A DNA stretch of 64,000 bases from Actinoalloteichus hymeniacidonis (lineage in GTDB: Bacteria > Actinomycetota > Actinomycetes > Mycobacteriales > Pseudonocardiaceae). Position 1 is the first letter of the stretch. Every line of letters starts with the position of its first letter. The stretch is taken from NCBI RefSeq assembly GCF_014203365.1, contig NZ_JACHIS010000001.1:3038001-3102000 (forward strand). Direction: 5' to 3'. A program made the translations under genes and the position numbers. The notes beneath the pieces are model-generated. The model worked only from the letters and a program-made list of their open reading frames with translations, searched no databases and was not told the DNA's origin. This document shows positions 47,301-56,000 of this stretch, one piece after another.

Positions 47301-50300
47301 AGTCAGCGCCGGTCCCGGCGACGCCGACGGGCCCTCGCTACGTGACCGGTTGACGCCGCTGACCGTGCCCGAGCGCGATCGGGTGCTGCTCACCCTGGTG
47401 CGGACGAACGTGGCCACCGTGCTCGGGCACTCCGACCCGGAGTCGGTGCGTCCTGCGGGCACGTTCCAGGAGTTGGGTTTCGACTCGCTGACCGGTGTCG
47501 AATTCCGCAATCGACTCTCCACCGCCACCGGGCTGCGGCTGCCGGTGACGTTGGTGTTCGACCATCCCACCCCGCAGAAACTCGCCCGCTATCTGCTCGG
47601 CGAACTGCTCGGCATCGACGCCCCCACCCCGGAGCCCGAGCCGAGCGCTGCGACCCAACGCTCGGCGGACGCCGCGACCGACCCGCTGGTCATCGTCGGC
47701 ATGGCCTGCCGCTATCCCGGCGGGGCGGACACCCCGGAGAAGCTGTGGCAGCTCCTCGTCGACGAACGCGATGCCATCTCCGCGATGCCCACCGATCGCG
47801 GCTGGCCCGAGCAGACCGCGGGTGGCCAGCGCTTCGAGGGCGGTTTCCTCACCGACGTCGCCTCGTTCGACGCCGGATTCTTCGGGATCACCCCGCGCGA
47901 GGCGATCACCATGGATCCCCAGCAGCGATTGATGTTGGAGGCTGTCTGGGAGGGCATCGAGCGGATGGGCACCGACGCCCATACCTTGCGCGGCAGCCGG
48001 ACCGGTGTGTTCATCGGCGCCTCCACCCAGGGCTACTCGGCGCTGTTCGATTCGGATTCCGAGGTGATGGCCGGCTACGGCGTCACGGGCCTGTCGGCCA
48101 GCGTGGTCTCCGGCCGCATCGCCTACGCCCTGGGGCTGGAGGGACCGGCGATCACGGTCGACACCGCCTGCTCCTCCTCCCTGGTGGCCTTGCACAACGC
48201 CGCGAACGCGCTCCGAGACCGGGAATGCGACCTGGCCGTCGCGGGCGGTGCGGCGATCATCTCCAGCCCGTTCCTCTTCGACGACTTCGCCAGGCAGGGC
48301 GGCTTGGCCGAGGACAACCGCTGCAAGGCGTTCGCGGCCGGAGCCGATGGCACCGCTTGGGCCGAGGGCGTCGGCGTCGTCATCCTCGAACGGTTGTCGG
48401 ACGCCCGCCGCAACGGGCACCCCGTGCTCGCCGTGCTGCGGGGCACCGCCATCAACTCCGATGGCGCGTCCAACGGGCTCACCGCGCCGAACGGCGCAGC
48501 ACAGCGCCGGGTCATCCAGGCCGCCTTGGATCGCGCCGGATTGGATCCGTCCGAGGTGGACCTCATCGAGGCCCACGGCACCGGAACCCGCCTCGGCGAC
48601 CCGATCGAGGCCCACGCCGTGCTCGACGTCTACGGCGGTGAACGCGAGACGCCCGTCCGGTTGGGGTCGTTGAAGTCCAACATCGGGCACGCGCAGGCGG
48701 CGGCAGGGGTCAGCGGGGTGATCAAGGCGGTATTGGCGCTGCAACACGGCTTCATGCCTCGTTCGCTGCATCTGGACGAACCCTCGCCGGACGTCGATTG
48801 GACGCGGGGTCGGGTCCACCTGCTCGCCACCGGCGAGACCTGGCCCGAACTCGGCCGTCCCCGGCGCGCGGCGGTGTCCTCGTTCGGTATCAGTGGCACC
48901 AACGCCCACCTCATCCTGGAGCAGGCACCCGAGGCCGGTCAGGCGGAGCGCGGCGCGCCGCTGCCGATGCCATGGCTGCTCTCCGGCGGCACCCGACAGG
49001 CACTCGCCCAGCAGGCGGGTCGCCTGCACGACCGCCTCGCCGCCGACCCGGAACTCGACCTCGTCGACGTGGCCTATTCACTGGGCACGACCCGCGCCGC
49101 ACTCGACCATCGGGCCGCCCTACCGGTCACCGACCGCCAATCGGCCCTCGCCGGGCTGGCCGAGCTACGGGACGGCGGTGGTCGGGTCCGGGAGGCCGTC
49201 GATGGCGGTCTCGCGATCCTCTTCACCGGGCAGGGCGCCCAACGCGCGGAGATGGGACTCGGCCTGTACCAACGCTTCCCGGCCTACGCCTCGGCCTTCG
49301 ACGAGGTGTGTCGCCACCTCGACGAACAGCTGGATCGCCCGCTGCGCGAGGCAATCGGCGACGCCGACCTGCTCGACCGCACCGGCTACACCCAACCGGC
49401 GCTGTTCGCCGTCGAGGTGGCGCTCTTCCGGCTGCTGCAGAGCGGGGGCATCCGTCCCGACTTCCTCCTCGGCCATTCGATCGGGCAGGTCACGGCCGCG
49501 CACGTCGCCGGGGTGTTGAGCCTGCCGGACGCCTGCAGGCTGGTGGCGGCCCGAGGCGCGCTCATGCAGGCCCTGCCTGCGGGCGGCGGGATGCTGGCCG
49601 TGGCACTGCCCGAATCGGAGACCGGCGCGCTGTTGGGCGCGGGTGTCTCGGTCGCGGCCGTCAACGCACCCGATGCCACGGTGCTGGCCGGACCGGAGTC
49701 CGAACTGGAGCGGATCGCGGAGACACTCGCGGGCCGAGGCATCAGGGTCCGTCGCCTCGCCGTCAGCCATGCATTCCACTCGGCTCTCATGGAGCCGATG
49801 CTCGCCCCGTTCGCCGATGTCGTGGCCGAGCTGACCTTCGAGGCGCCGGAGCTACCGATCGTCAGCGACCTCACCGGCGAGGTCGTCACGGCGCAGGAGA
49901 TCACCGACCCGGCCTACTGGGTCCGGCATGCCCGCGAGTCCGTCCGATTCGCGGCAGGCATCGAGACGCTGCTGCACTCCGGCGTGCGGACCTTCCTGGA
50001 ACTGGGCCCCACCGCAGTACTGACCCCGATGGTCACCGGCTGCCTGGACGCGACCGACACCGAGGCCGAGTGCCTGCCGATGCTCAGCCGCGAGGGCGAC
50101 GAACCCGCGCTGCTGCTCGCCGCCGTGGCCGCCGCCCACGGCCGGGGCGTCACGGTCTCCTGGCCTGCGGTGCTGGCCGACGACGGTTCACGGCGCGTCG
50201 ACCTGCCGACGTACGCCTTCCAACGGGCCAGGTACTGGCCGGAACCGCGCTGGACCGAGGACACGGGTCTGCCGGGCACCGGTCACCCGCTGCTGCCCGC

Positions 50301-52848
50301 GACGCTGCCCACCCCGGCGGGCGAGGTGCTCTTCGCGGGGGAGCTGTCGCGCGACCGGCAGACCTGGCTCGCCGACCACCGTGTGCAGGAGACGGTCATC
50401 TTTCCCGGCGCCGGATTCGTCGAGTTGGCCACCTGGGCAGGAGCCCGACTCGGCAAACCCGCCCTCGCCGAGTTGGAGCTGCACAACCCGCTTCCGCTGC
50501 CCGCCGAGAGTGGACTGCGGGTGCAGGTCGCGGTCGCCGACGACGGCCGGGTGTCCATCCATTCCAGCGAAGACGGCCAGTCCTGGGCCCAACACGCCGA
50601 GGGGCGTCTGGACGAGCAGTCGTCCCCGCCCGTCGGCGGATTCGAATCCTGGCCGCCCGTGGACTCGGTGCCCATCGAGATCGCGGCGTCCTTCTACGAC
50701 GACATGGTGGCCGCCGGGTTCGGCTATGGACCGACCTTCCGAGGGCTCACGGCTGCTTGGCGGCATGGCACGGACGTCCTCGCCGAGGTCACCCTGCCGT
50801 CTTCCTCGGTGATCGGCTACGGCCTGCATCCGGCGCTGCTCGACGCGGCGCTGCACGCACTGGCCTTCCGACCGGGAGCCTCGGCGCAGAGCAGGCCGAA
50901 ACTGCCCTTCGCCTTCACCGACGTGAGTGTCTGGCGCACCGGGGCGACGGCGCTGCGCGTGCGGATTAGTGAGACCGGCCCGGATACCGTCACGGTCGAG
51001 GCTTTCGACGTCGACGGCGCCCCGGTGGCCAGGATCGGCTCGCTCGTCCTGCGGGAGACCACCGGGGTACGCCGCCGCGACGACCTCTACCGCACCGAAT
51101 GGGTGCCCGCACCCGTCACCGATGCGGGCGCCGTGCTACCCAAGGCCGTCCACGTCCTGCTCGAACCCGCCGCGGATCGGCTCGACCCGGCGGGCACCCA
51201 CGAGCTGGTCGGTCGGCTGCTGCAGACCGTGCGCGACTTCGTCACCCAGCCCGACGACGGCACCCGGCTGGTGGTGCGCACGGTCGACGCCACCGCCGAG
51301 AAGCCGGATCTGGCGCATGCGGCGGCGTGGGGCGTGCTGTGCTCCGCTCAGCTCGAACACCCCGACCGGGTCGTGCTGGTCGACACGACGCCGGGGGAGT
51401 CCGCCGACGCGGTCCAGATCGGACTGCGGCTTGCCCAGTTCCACGGGGAGACCCAGGTTCGATTGCGCGACGGCCAGGTCTGGGTGCCCCGCCTCGCCCG
51501 GTTGACCACCGAGCCGGCCAGCTCGTTGTGGCCGCACAGCGGAACCGTGCTGATCACCGGGGCGACGGGGATGCTCGGCTCGCTGTTCGCCCGGCATCTG
51601 GTGGCGGAACACGGTGTACGCGATCTGCTGCTGCTCAGCCGCACGGGCAGGCAGGCCCCCGGCGCCGAGGCGCTCACCCGTGAACTCGACGAACTCGGCG
51701 CCACCGTCGACTGGGCCGCCTGCGATGTGTCCGACCGCCAGGCACTGCGCACCGTCCTCGACGCCATACCCGCGCATCGCCCGCTACGCGGCGTGCTGCA
51801 CGTGGCGGGCGTGGTCGACGACGGGGTCATCACCTCGCTTACCCCGGAACAGGTCGATCGCGTGCTGCGGGTGAAGGCCGATGCCACCCACCACCTGCAT
51901 GAACTCACCGAGAACGCCGATCTCGACGCCTTCGTGGTGTTCTCCTCGGCCGCAGGCACCTTCGGTTCGGCGGGACAGGCCAACTACGCGGCCGGAAACG
52001 CCTACGCCGACGCCCTGTGCCGCCACCGGCGATCGGCAGGCAGGCCCGCGATCTCCTTGGCCTGGGGCCCCTGGGAGGAGGACGGCGGGATGACTGCGGC
52101 GCTCACCGACACCGACCGCAAACGCATCGCCCGAGCCGGGCTGCTCGCCTTCAACCCCGAGACCGGCGTCGAGGTCTTCGACCGGGCCGTGTCCGCCGAG
52201 GACGCCACCGTGGTTCCGATGCGGATCGACACCAAGGCCCTGTCCGGCCGGTCCGGCGACACCACCGTCCCCGTGTTGCTGCGTTCGCTCGCCGCGCCGA
52301 AGGCCGCGCAGGCGGCGGCTCCGGCCGAGGATCTCGCGCGGCGACTCGCACCCCTATCGCAGGCGGACAGATTGGCCGCACTCATCGAGTTGGTGCGCAC
52401 CGAGGCCAGCGCGGTGGCCGGTCTGCCACCGGGTACGGGCATCGCACCCACCAAGGCCTTCACCACGGCGGGATTCGATTCGCTGATGGCCGTCGAGATG
52501 CGCAACCGGCTGGTCGACCGGACGGGTGTCCGGCTGCCTGCGACGCTCATCTTCGACTATCCGACCACCGCCGACCTGGCGGGCCGCCTGGTCACCGAGC
52601 TGGATCTGGCAACGCCGGAGACGATCGATCCGGTGGCGGTCGCGTTGGACGACCTGGAACGTGCCTGGCAGGCCGGGACGGCAGGGGAGGGCGACCGGGC
52701 GTTGGCCAGTCGCCTGCGAGTGCTGCTCGCCCGCGTCGAACGCGGCGGTGCCACGGCCACCACCGACGCAACGGAGGTCGACGACCTCGGTTCGGCCGAT
52801 GCGGCCGAGCTGCTCGATCTGATCAGCGACGAGTTCGGTATCCGCTGA
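41365..52848 (+). CDS. Type I modular PKS gene C: extension modules 7-8
   Basis: This 3827-residue synthase has an N-terminal docking coil (ATDNELRDALKWVTADLHKS), KS-AT-DH-ER-KR-ACP (module 7), KS-AT-DH-KR-ACP (module 8) and a docking tail (AAELLDLISDEFGIR). The ATG at 41365 was chosen because GGGAG (41352-41356) lies eight bases before it; a GTG at 41356 is inside that site. It begins 33 nt after gene B ends and its coil matches gene B's tail type. A TTA codon occurs at 43117. It inserts the ethyl branch and an adjacent alkene. Confidence 0.98.
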   Translation: MATDNELRDALKWVTADLHKSKRRISELESQHDEPVAIVGMACRLPGGVRSPEDLWNLVHTGTDAIGEFPADRGWPLDELYHPDPDNPGTCYTREGGFLYDVADFDPEFFGISPREATGMDPQQRQLLEASWEVLERAGIDIAGLRGSRTGVFAGISQQDYALLLNAAPGGMDGHATTGTSNSVVSGRISYVLGLEGPSITVDTACSSSLVALHLAVRALRSGECDLALAGGVTVMSSTAALVTLSRQRALAPDGRSKAFSDDANGTGWGEGVSVLAVERLSDAQRNGHPIVGIIRGTAVNSDGASNGLTAPNGPSQQRVIRAALADAKVAAGDIDVVEAHGTGTSLGDPIEADALLATYGRTRGPDRALWLGSIKSNIGHTQAAAGIAGVIKMVQAMRHQTMPRTLHAERPSTFVDWSAGTVRLLQSERDWPSDGRPRRAGVSSFGISGTNAHVIVEQAPVAEEPAAAVVPAEEIGATLPWVLSARSEPALRGQARRLLAHLADRPELSAADVGLSLATTRTALEHRVALLGGDRDELSTRLTAFAEDTADQDADVIEAAATPGPVVFVFGGQGGQWPEMAHGLLAESPVFAAEAARCAEVLAEFLDWDVLDVLRGAPDAPSMSRTDVIQPVLFTLMVSLAALWRSAGVHPAAVVGHSQGEIVAAYVAGGISLRDAARVVALRSKAMSLVDGRMASVVLSAEDTRARLARYEGLLSLAAVNGPSSSTVGGDPEACREFVAECERDGIRARIITGVATAGHSVLLDPLRDGMLETLAPVQPMTGTIPFYSTLTGAVIDTATLDADYWYRNARHTVLFEPTARTLLADGHTVFLEISPHPMLAVPVREIIEDTGHAASATGTLVRGCGGMSQFRRALARVFVHGGTVDLSGLFPGGDRVELPTYAFQHQHLWATIHAGTGDAGALGLRSLDHPVLGGAMVLADGDGVVLTGRLDLSRQPWLADHPVGDRILFPGTGLLDLAVLAGDQVGCAQVDELTLQVPMVLPTTGGLVVQVRVEAQASDGAREFGIYSRLRDETTELGWTRHASGVLAQPTNAPGVDGLTAWPPAGLDEVDGAAHYERMAAAGYGYGPLFQGLRRLWQGDGEVYAEAALPEAAHSDAGRFGLHPALLDSALHASFVLGDGQDDVRLPFSWRGVRLHAGGATLIRIRMTLTGPDSVSIEVADTTGEPVLTAENLVVRPLGKGDVVPARDEALHQVRWPELATPIEQTPVARAVLRVEGPQLPDGVLPGAAVATGLDDLAAVFEGVGTPADVVVAAGGDESWPPVLAALDLLKSWLADRRFDDARLVFVTTAAVGVEPESTVTDLSGSGVWGLLRSAQSEHPGRFAIVDVDDTADSWTQLPSALATGEVQVAVRGGVLRVPRLGRWDRAGVMLPPPGEAAWRVGNRQPGTIEGLELEPYPEVLGALTEGEIRVDIRAAGLNFKDVVVALNLVPGLSGLGGEVAGVVGAVGPGVTRFAVGDRVMGMTAESLGPVGITDERLLAPMPAGWTFEEAASVPVAFLTAYMGLVDLAQVQPGERLLVHAAAGGVGTAAVQLARHLGLEVYATASPAKQHRLRDWGIPDDRIANSRTLDFEDAFRAASGGAGVDVVLDCLAGEFVDAGLRLLSPGGRFLEMGKTDKRDAEQVARDYPGVRYRVYDLMEAGRDRLGEMLTEIAALIEQGEIRPPTVNVFDVRRARTAFRSLSQAALIGKAVLSVPKPLDPAGTVLVTGGLGMLGALLARHLVAEYGVRHLVLTGRRGPETPGAAELVADLAAQGAQATVVACDVTDREAVTHLVRAVPEAHPLTGVVHTAGALEDGLIETLTVEQTVRVLRAKVDSALVLDELTRDLDLAIFVLFSSLAGTMGGPGQGNYAAANAMLDGLAQRRRATGRAAVSLAWGFWSQRSEMSAHLSDGDLARFSRGGAHLISEEEGLGLFDAALRTGLPTLAPAPFDTAALAAQGDALSPILRGLVRPVTRRRVSAGPGDADGPSLRDRLTPLTVPERDRVLLTLVRTNVATVLGHSDPESVRPAGTFQELGFDSLTGVEFRNRLSTATGLRLPVTLVFDHPTPQKLARYLLGELLGIDAPTPEPEPSAATQRSADAATDPLVIVGMACRYPGGADTPEKLWQLLVDERDAISAMPTDRGWPEQTAGGQRFEGGFLTDVASFDAGFFGITPREAITMDPQQRLMLEAVWEGIERMGTDAHTLRGSRTGVFIGASTQGYSALFDSDSEVMAGYGVTGLSASVVSGRIAYALGLEGPAITVDTACSSSLVALHNAANALRDRECDLAVAGGAAIISSPFLFDDFARQGGLAEDNRCKAFAAGADGTAWAEGVGVVILERLSDARRNGHPVLAVLRGTAINSDGASNGLTAPNGAAQRRVIQAALDRAGLDPSEVDLIEAHGTGTRLGDPIEAHAVLDVYGGERETPVRLGSLKSNIGHAQAAAGVSGVIKAVLALQHGFMPRSLHLDEPSPDVDWTRGRVHLLATGETWPELGRPRRAAVSSFGISGTNAHLILEQAPEAGQAERGAPLPMPWLLSGGTRQALAQQAGRLHDRLAADPELDLVDVAYSLGTTRAALDHRAALPVTDRQSALAGLAELRDGGGRVREAVDGGLAILFTGQGAQRAEMGLGLYQRFPAYASAFDEVCRHLDEQLDRPLREAIGDADLLDRTGYTQPALFAVEVALFRLLQSGGIRPDFLLGHSIGQVTAAHVAGVLSLPDACRLVAARGALMQALPAGGGMLAVALPESETGALLGAGVSVAAVNAPDATVLAGPESELERIAETLAGRGIRVRRLAVSHAFHSALMEPMLAPFADVVAELTFEAPELPIVSDLTGEVVTAQEITDPAYWVRHARESVRFAAGIETLLHSGVRTFLELGPTAVLTPMVTGCLDATDTEAECLPMLSREGDEPALLLAAVAAAHGRGVTVSWPAVLADDGSRRVDLPTYAFQRARYWPEPRWTEDTGLPGTGHPLLPATLPTPAGEVLFAGELSRDRQTWLADHRVQETVIFPGAGFVELATWAGARLGKPALAELELHNPLPLPAESGLRVQVAVADDGRVSIHSSEDGQSWAQHAEGRLDEQSSPPVGGFESWPPVDSVPIEIAASFYDDMVAAGFGYGPTFRGLTAAWRHGTDVLAEVTLPSSSVIGYGLHPALLDAALHALAFRPGASAQSRPKLPFAFTDVSVWRTGATALRVRISETGPDTVTVEAFDVDGAPVARIGSLVLRETTGVRRRDDLYRTEWVPAPVTDAGAVLPKAVHVLLEPAADRLDPAGTHELVGRLLQTVRDFVTQPDDGTRLVVRTVDATAEKPDLAHAAAWGVLCSAQLEHPDRVVLVDTTPGESADAVQIGLRLAQFHGETQVRLRDGQVWVPRLARLTTEPASSLWPHSGTVLITGATGMLGSLFARHLVAEHGVRDLLLLSRTGRQAPGAEALTRELDELGATVDWAACDVSDRQALRTVLDAIPAHRPLRGVLHVAGVVDDGVITSLTPEQVDRVLRVKADATHHLHELTENADLDAFVVFSSAAGTFGSAGQANYAAGNAYADALCRHRRSAGRPAISLAWGPWEEDGGMTAALTDTDRKRIARAGLLAFNPETGVEVFDRAVSAEDATVVPMRIDTKALSGRSGDTTVPVLLRSLAAPKAAQAAAPAEDLARRLAPLSQADRLAALIELVRTEASAVAGLPPGTGIAPTKAFTTAGFDSLMAVEMRNRLVDRTGVRLPATLIFDYPTTADLAGRLVTELDLATPETIDPVAVALDDLERAWQAGTAGEGDRALASRLRVLLARVERGGATATTDATEVDDLGSADAAELLDLISDEFGIR
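41460..47665 (+). other. PKS C module 7: KS - AT (ethylmalonyl) - DH - ER - KR - ACP
   Basis: The AT has GHSQG (43333-43347) and TAGH (43636-43647) in place of YASH or HAFH, the signature of ethylmalonyl-type ATs; the CCR at 8693 fits. The DH motif is H-PVG-D-RILF-P with YGPLFQGL and LLDSALHA. The ER reads NFKDVVVALNLVPG: Val (45718-45720) replaces the Tyr linked to a 2S branch, so a 2R ethyl is predicted. The KR has TGGLGMLG, LED (GALEDGLI) and NYAAANA, B type. The ACP motif is GFDSLTGVEF. Confidence 0.93.
47680..52848 (+). other. PKS C module 8: KS - AT (malonyl) - DH - KR (B1) - ACP and docking tail
   Basis: The AT has GHSIG (49471-49485), followed by Gln-Val where Glu-Ile is usual, and HAFH (49768-49779), so malonyl. 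The DH motif is H-RVQ-E-TVIF-P, with His kept and the usual Gly as Glu; YGPTFRGL and LLDAALHA follow. The KR has TGATGMLG, VDD (GVVDDGVI) and NYAAGNA. The ACP motif is GFDSLMAVEM. Expected result: an alkene next to the ethyl-bearing carbon. Confidence 0.92.
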
Positions 52849-53008
52849 CCCCGGGGTCGGGCCACTCCGATCGCAGGGGTGGCCGCCCGGGCTTTACGGG
52901 GGTCTGCGCAGCAGCGCCGACCTTAGCCTCGATGCGACACGCCAACCGTCGCGCCCGCCCGGCCACCGGCGGGCGCGATGACCGATGCCACCGGAAATTG
53001 GAGCGTCC
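52849..53008 (+). promoter_or_regulatory. Intergenic region before PKS gene D with a promoter-like box and strong hairpin
   Basis: This 160-bp gap is much longer than the other gaps between the PKS genes (33-139 bp). It has TTTACGGGGGTC (52893-52904) and a TAGCCT hexamer (52924-52929), both echoing elements upstream of the CCR gene (8565-8604). The hairpin at 52950-52977 follows. TTGGAG (52998-53003) serves as ribosome site for the ATG at 53009. Gene D may have its own promoter. Confidence 0.45.
52950..52977 (+). terminator. GC-rich hairpin between PKS genes C and D
   Basis: CGCGCCCGCC (52950-52959) and GGCGGGCGCG (52968-52977) form a perfect 10-bp stem with an 8-nt loop, 20 nt before the ribosome site of gene D. 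There is no T-run. It could be a terminator, an attenuator or an mRNA-stabilising structure; position alone does not decide. Confidence 0.45.
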
Positions 53009-56000
53009 ATGGATTCTGCGGCGGGCTCGGAGGTCTCCGTCACCGAAGCGATCAGCGCGCTTCGGGCGTCCCTGCTGGAGAATCAGCGGCTGCGTAAGCA
53101 GAACCAGGAGTTGTTGGCCTCGGCGGCCGAGCCGATCGCCGTGGTCGGGATGGCGGGTCGCTATCCCTCGGGGGCCAACGACCTCGACGGGTTATGGCGA
53201 CTGCTGCTCGACGAGACCGACGCCATGACCGAGCCGCCCACCAATCGCGGCTGGGAGTTGTGGAACTCCAGCATCGACGGGGTCGGCGCGTTCCTGGACG
53301 ACATCGCAGGCTTCGACGCGGCGTTCTTCGGCATCTCTCCGCGCGAGGCGGCCTCGATGGACCCGCAGCAGCGGGTGTTGCTCGAAGCGGCCTGGTCGGC
53401 ATTGGAGAACGCCGCGATCGTGCCGTCCTCGTTGCGGGGCAGCCGAACCGGTGTCTTCGTCGGCGGCACTCCCCAGGAGTACGGCGCGCTGCTCGCCCGC
53501 TCGCCCGAGCTCACCGACGGATACGGCGTCACCGGGGTTCCCGCCAGCGTGCTCTCCGGTCGCATCTCCTTCGCGCTCGGGCTGGAAGGACCCGCCGTCA
53601 CGGTCGACACGGCCTGTTCGTCCTCCCTGGTCGCCCTACATCTGGCGATTCAGGCTCTGCGCAACGAGGAATGCGACCTGGCGTTGGGCGCGGGCGTGTT
53701 GCTGCTCTCCTCCCCGGCCATCTGGGACGAGTTCGCCCGCCAACGCGGCCTAGCGGGCGACGGCCGGTGCAAGTCGTTCGCCGACTCGGCCGACGGGACG
53801 GGGTGGGGCGAGGGCGTCGGTGTCCTGGTGTTGGAGCGGTTGTCCGACGCACAGCGCAACGGCCATCGGGTGTTGGCACTGCTCCGAGGCTCGGCGGTCA
53901 ATTCCGATGGTGCGTCCAACGGATTGACCGCCCCGAACGGTCCGTCCCAGCAGCGGGTGATCCGGGCCGCGCTGGCCAACGCCGGCCTGTCGCCTTCGGA
54001 CGTCGACATGGTGGAGGCCCACGGCACCGGCACTCGGCTGGGTGATCCGATCGAGGCGCAGGCGCTGCTCGCCACCTATGGGCAGGATCGCGAGCGGCCG
54101 CTGCTTCTCGGCTCGATCAAATCGAACATCGGGCACCTCCAAGCGGCGGCCGGGGTCACCAGCGTCATCAAGGCGATCCTGGCGTTGCGGCACGGCATGG
54201 TCCCGGCGTCGCTGCACATCGAGACACCGAGCAGCCAGGTCGACTGGGCGGCGGGTTCCGTCGAGCTGGTCACCTCGGCCCGGCCGTTGCCTGCGACCGG
54301 CAGGCCGTGGCGGGCCGGGGTGTCGTCCTTCGGAATCAGTGGCACGAACGCCCATGTGGTCGTGGAACAGGCACCCGCCGTCGAGCAGGCAGACCCCAGC
54401 CCGGAGGTGGCCGGGTTGCCGTTGCTGGTGTCGGCTCGCTCCGAGGCCGCATTGGACGGTCAGATCGCCCGACTCGACCGGTGGCTCGCCGATCATCCCG
54501 ACACGCCTGCCGCCGATGTCGCGTGGTCGTTGGCCACGACGAGAGCGGTCCTCGACCATCGGGCATTCCTGCTCGACGGGGCGTGGCAGCGCGGGACCGT
54601 GCTGTCGGGCGCGGTGGCGGTGTTGTTCACCGGTCAGGGTTCGCAGCACGAGCAGATGGGTTCGCATCCGCTGCTCGTCGAGGAATACGACCGGGTGAAG
54701 GCCCTGTTCGACCCTTCGCTGTTCGACGGCGACCTCGACTCGACCGGGGTCGCGCAACCCGCCGTGTTCGCTTTGCAGATCGCACTGTGGAAACTGTGGC
54801 AGTCCTGGGGATTACGCCCGGATCGGTTGATCGGCCATTCGGTGGGGGAGCTCGCGGCGGCCGTGGTGGCCGGGGTGTGGTCGCTGGAGGACGCCTGCCG
54901 GGTCGTGGCAGCGCGGGCCCGGTTGATGCAGGCATTGCCCGCAGGCGGCGCGATGCTCGCGGTCGACCGGCCGGTAGAGGGAGTGCCGGACACCGTCTCG
55001 ATCGCGGCGGTGAACTCGCCGACCTCGACGGTGCTGTCCGGGCCCGAGGACGAGATCGAGGCCATCGCCGTCGAACTCCGTGCCGCAGGTGCCCGGGTCA
55101 AGCGCCTCAAGGTCTCGCACGCCTTCCACTCCGCCCTGATGGAACCGATGCTCGCCGACTTCGCGAGTGTGTTGGAAACGGTCGTCTTTCATCCGCCCCG
55201 GATCCCGATCATCACTACCAGCGGTGCAGGCGGTGAGATCGACACTCCGCAGTACTGGGTCGACCAGGTCCGCGCCACCGTCCGCTTCGCCGACGCCATC
55301 GGCACCGCAGTCGAGCAGGGCGTGGACACCTTCCTGGAACTCGGACCCGACGCGGTGCTGACGCCGCTGGCCCTGGAGACCGAGGGCACCGTCACCGCGA
55401 TCTCCGCCCAGCACCGGGATCGCGACCTGCTATTCGACGCCCTCGGTCGGATGTGGCAGCGCGGTCTGGACCCGGACTGGACCACGATCCTGCCCCGAGG
55501 CGCCCACGTCGACCTGCCCACCTACGCCTTCCACCACGAGTCCTACTGGGTGCACCCCACCGTCGAGGAGGAGTCCGCCGATCCCGCCGACGCCGAGCTG
55601 TGGCGGGCCATCGAGTCCGGGGACGTGGCCGCGCTCGCCGCCGAACTGGACCTGCCCGATCACTCCCTCGACACCGTCGTCCCCGCCCTCACCGCCTGGC
55701 GTGCCCGCCGCAGGCAACGCGCCGAGAGCGACGCCTGGCGCTACCGGCTCGTCTGGAGGCCCGTCGCGACCACGGACGGCACCGAGCCGACCGGCCGCTG
55801 GTTGATCGTGGTGCCCGAGGACGTCGACGCCTCGCCCGTTGTCGCGGCACTGACCGGCGCCGAGGTCGACATCCTGGTCGCCACCGGCGACTGGGCCGAC
55901 CGGCTGGCCACCCACCCCGACGTCGACGCGGTGCTGTCGCTGCTCGCCTTCGACGAGCGCCCGCATCCCACGTACCCCGAGATCACCAACGGTCTCGTCG

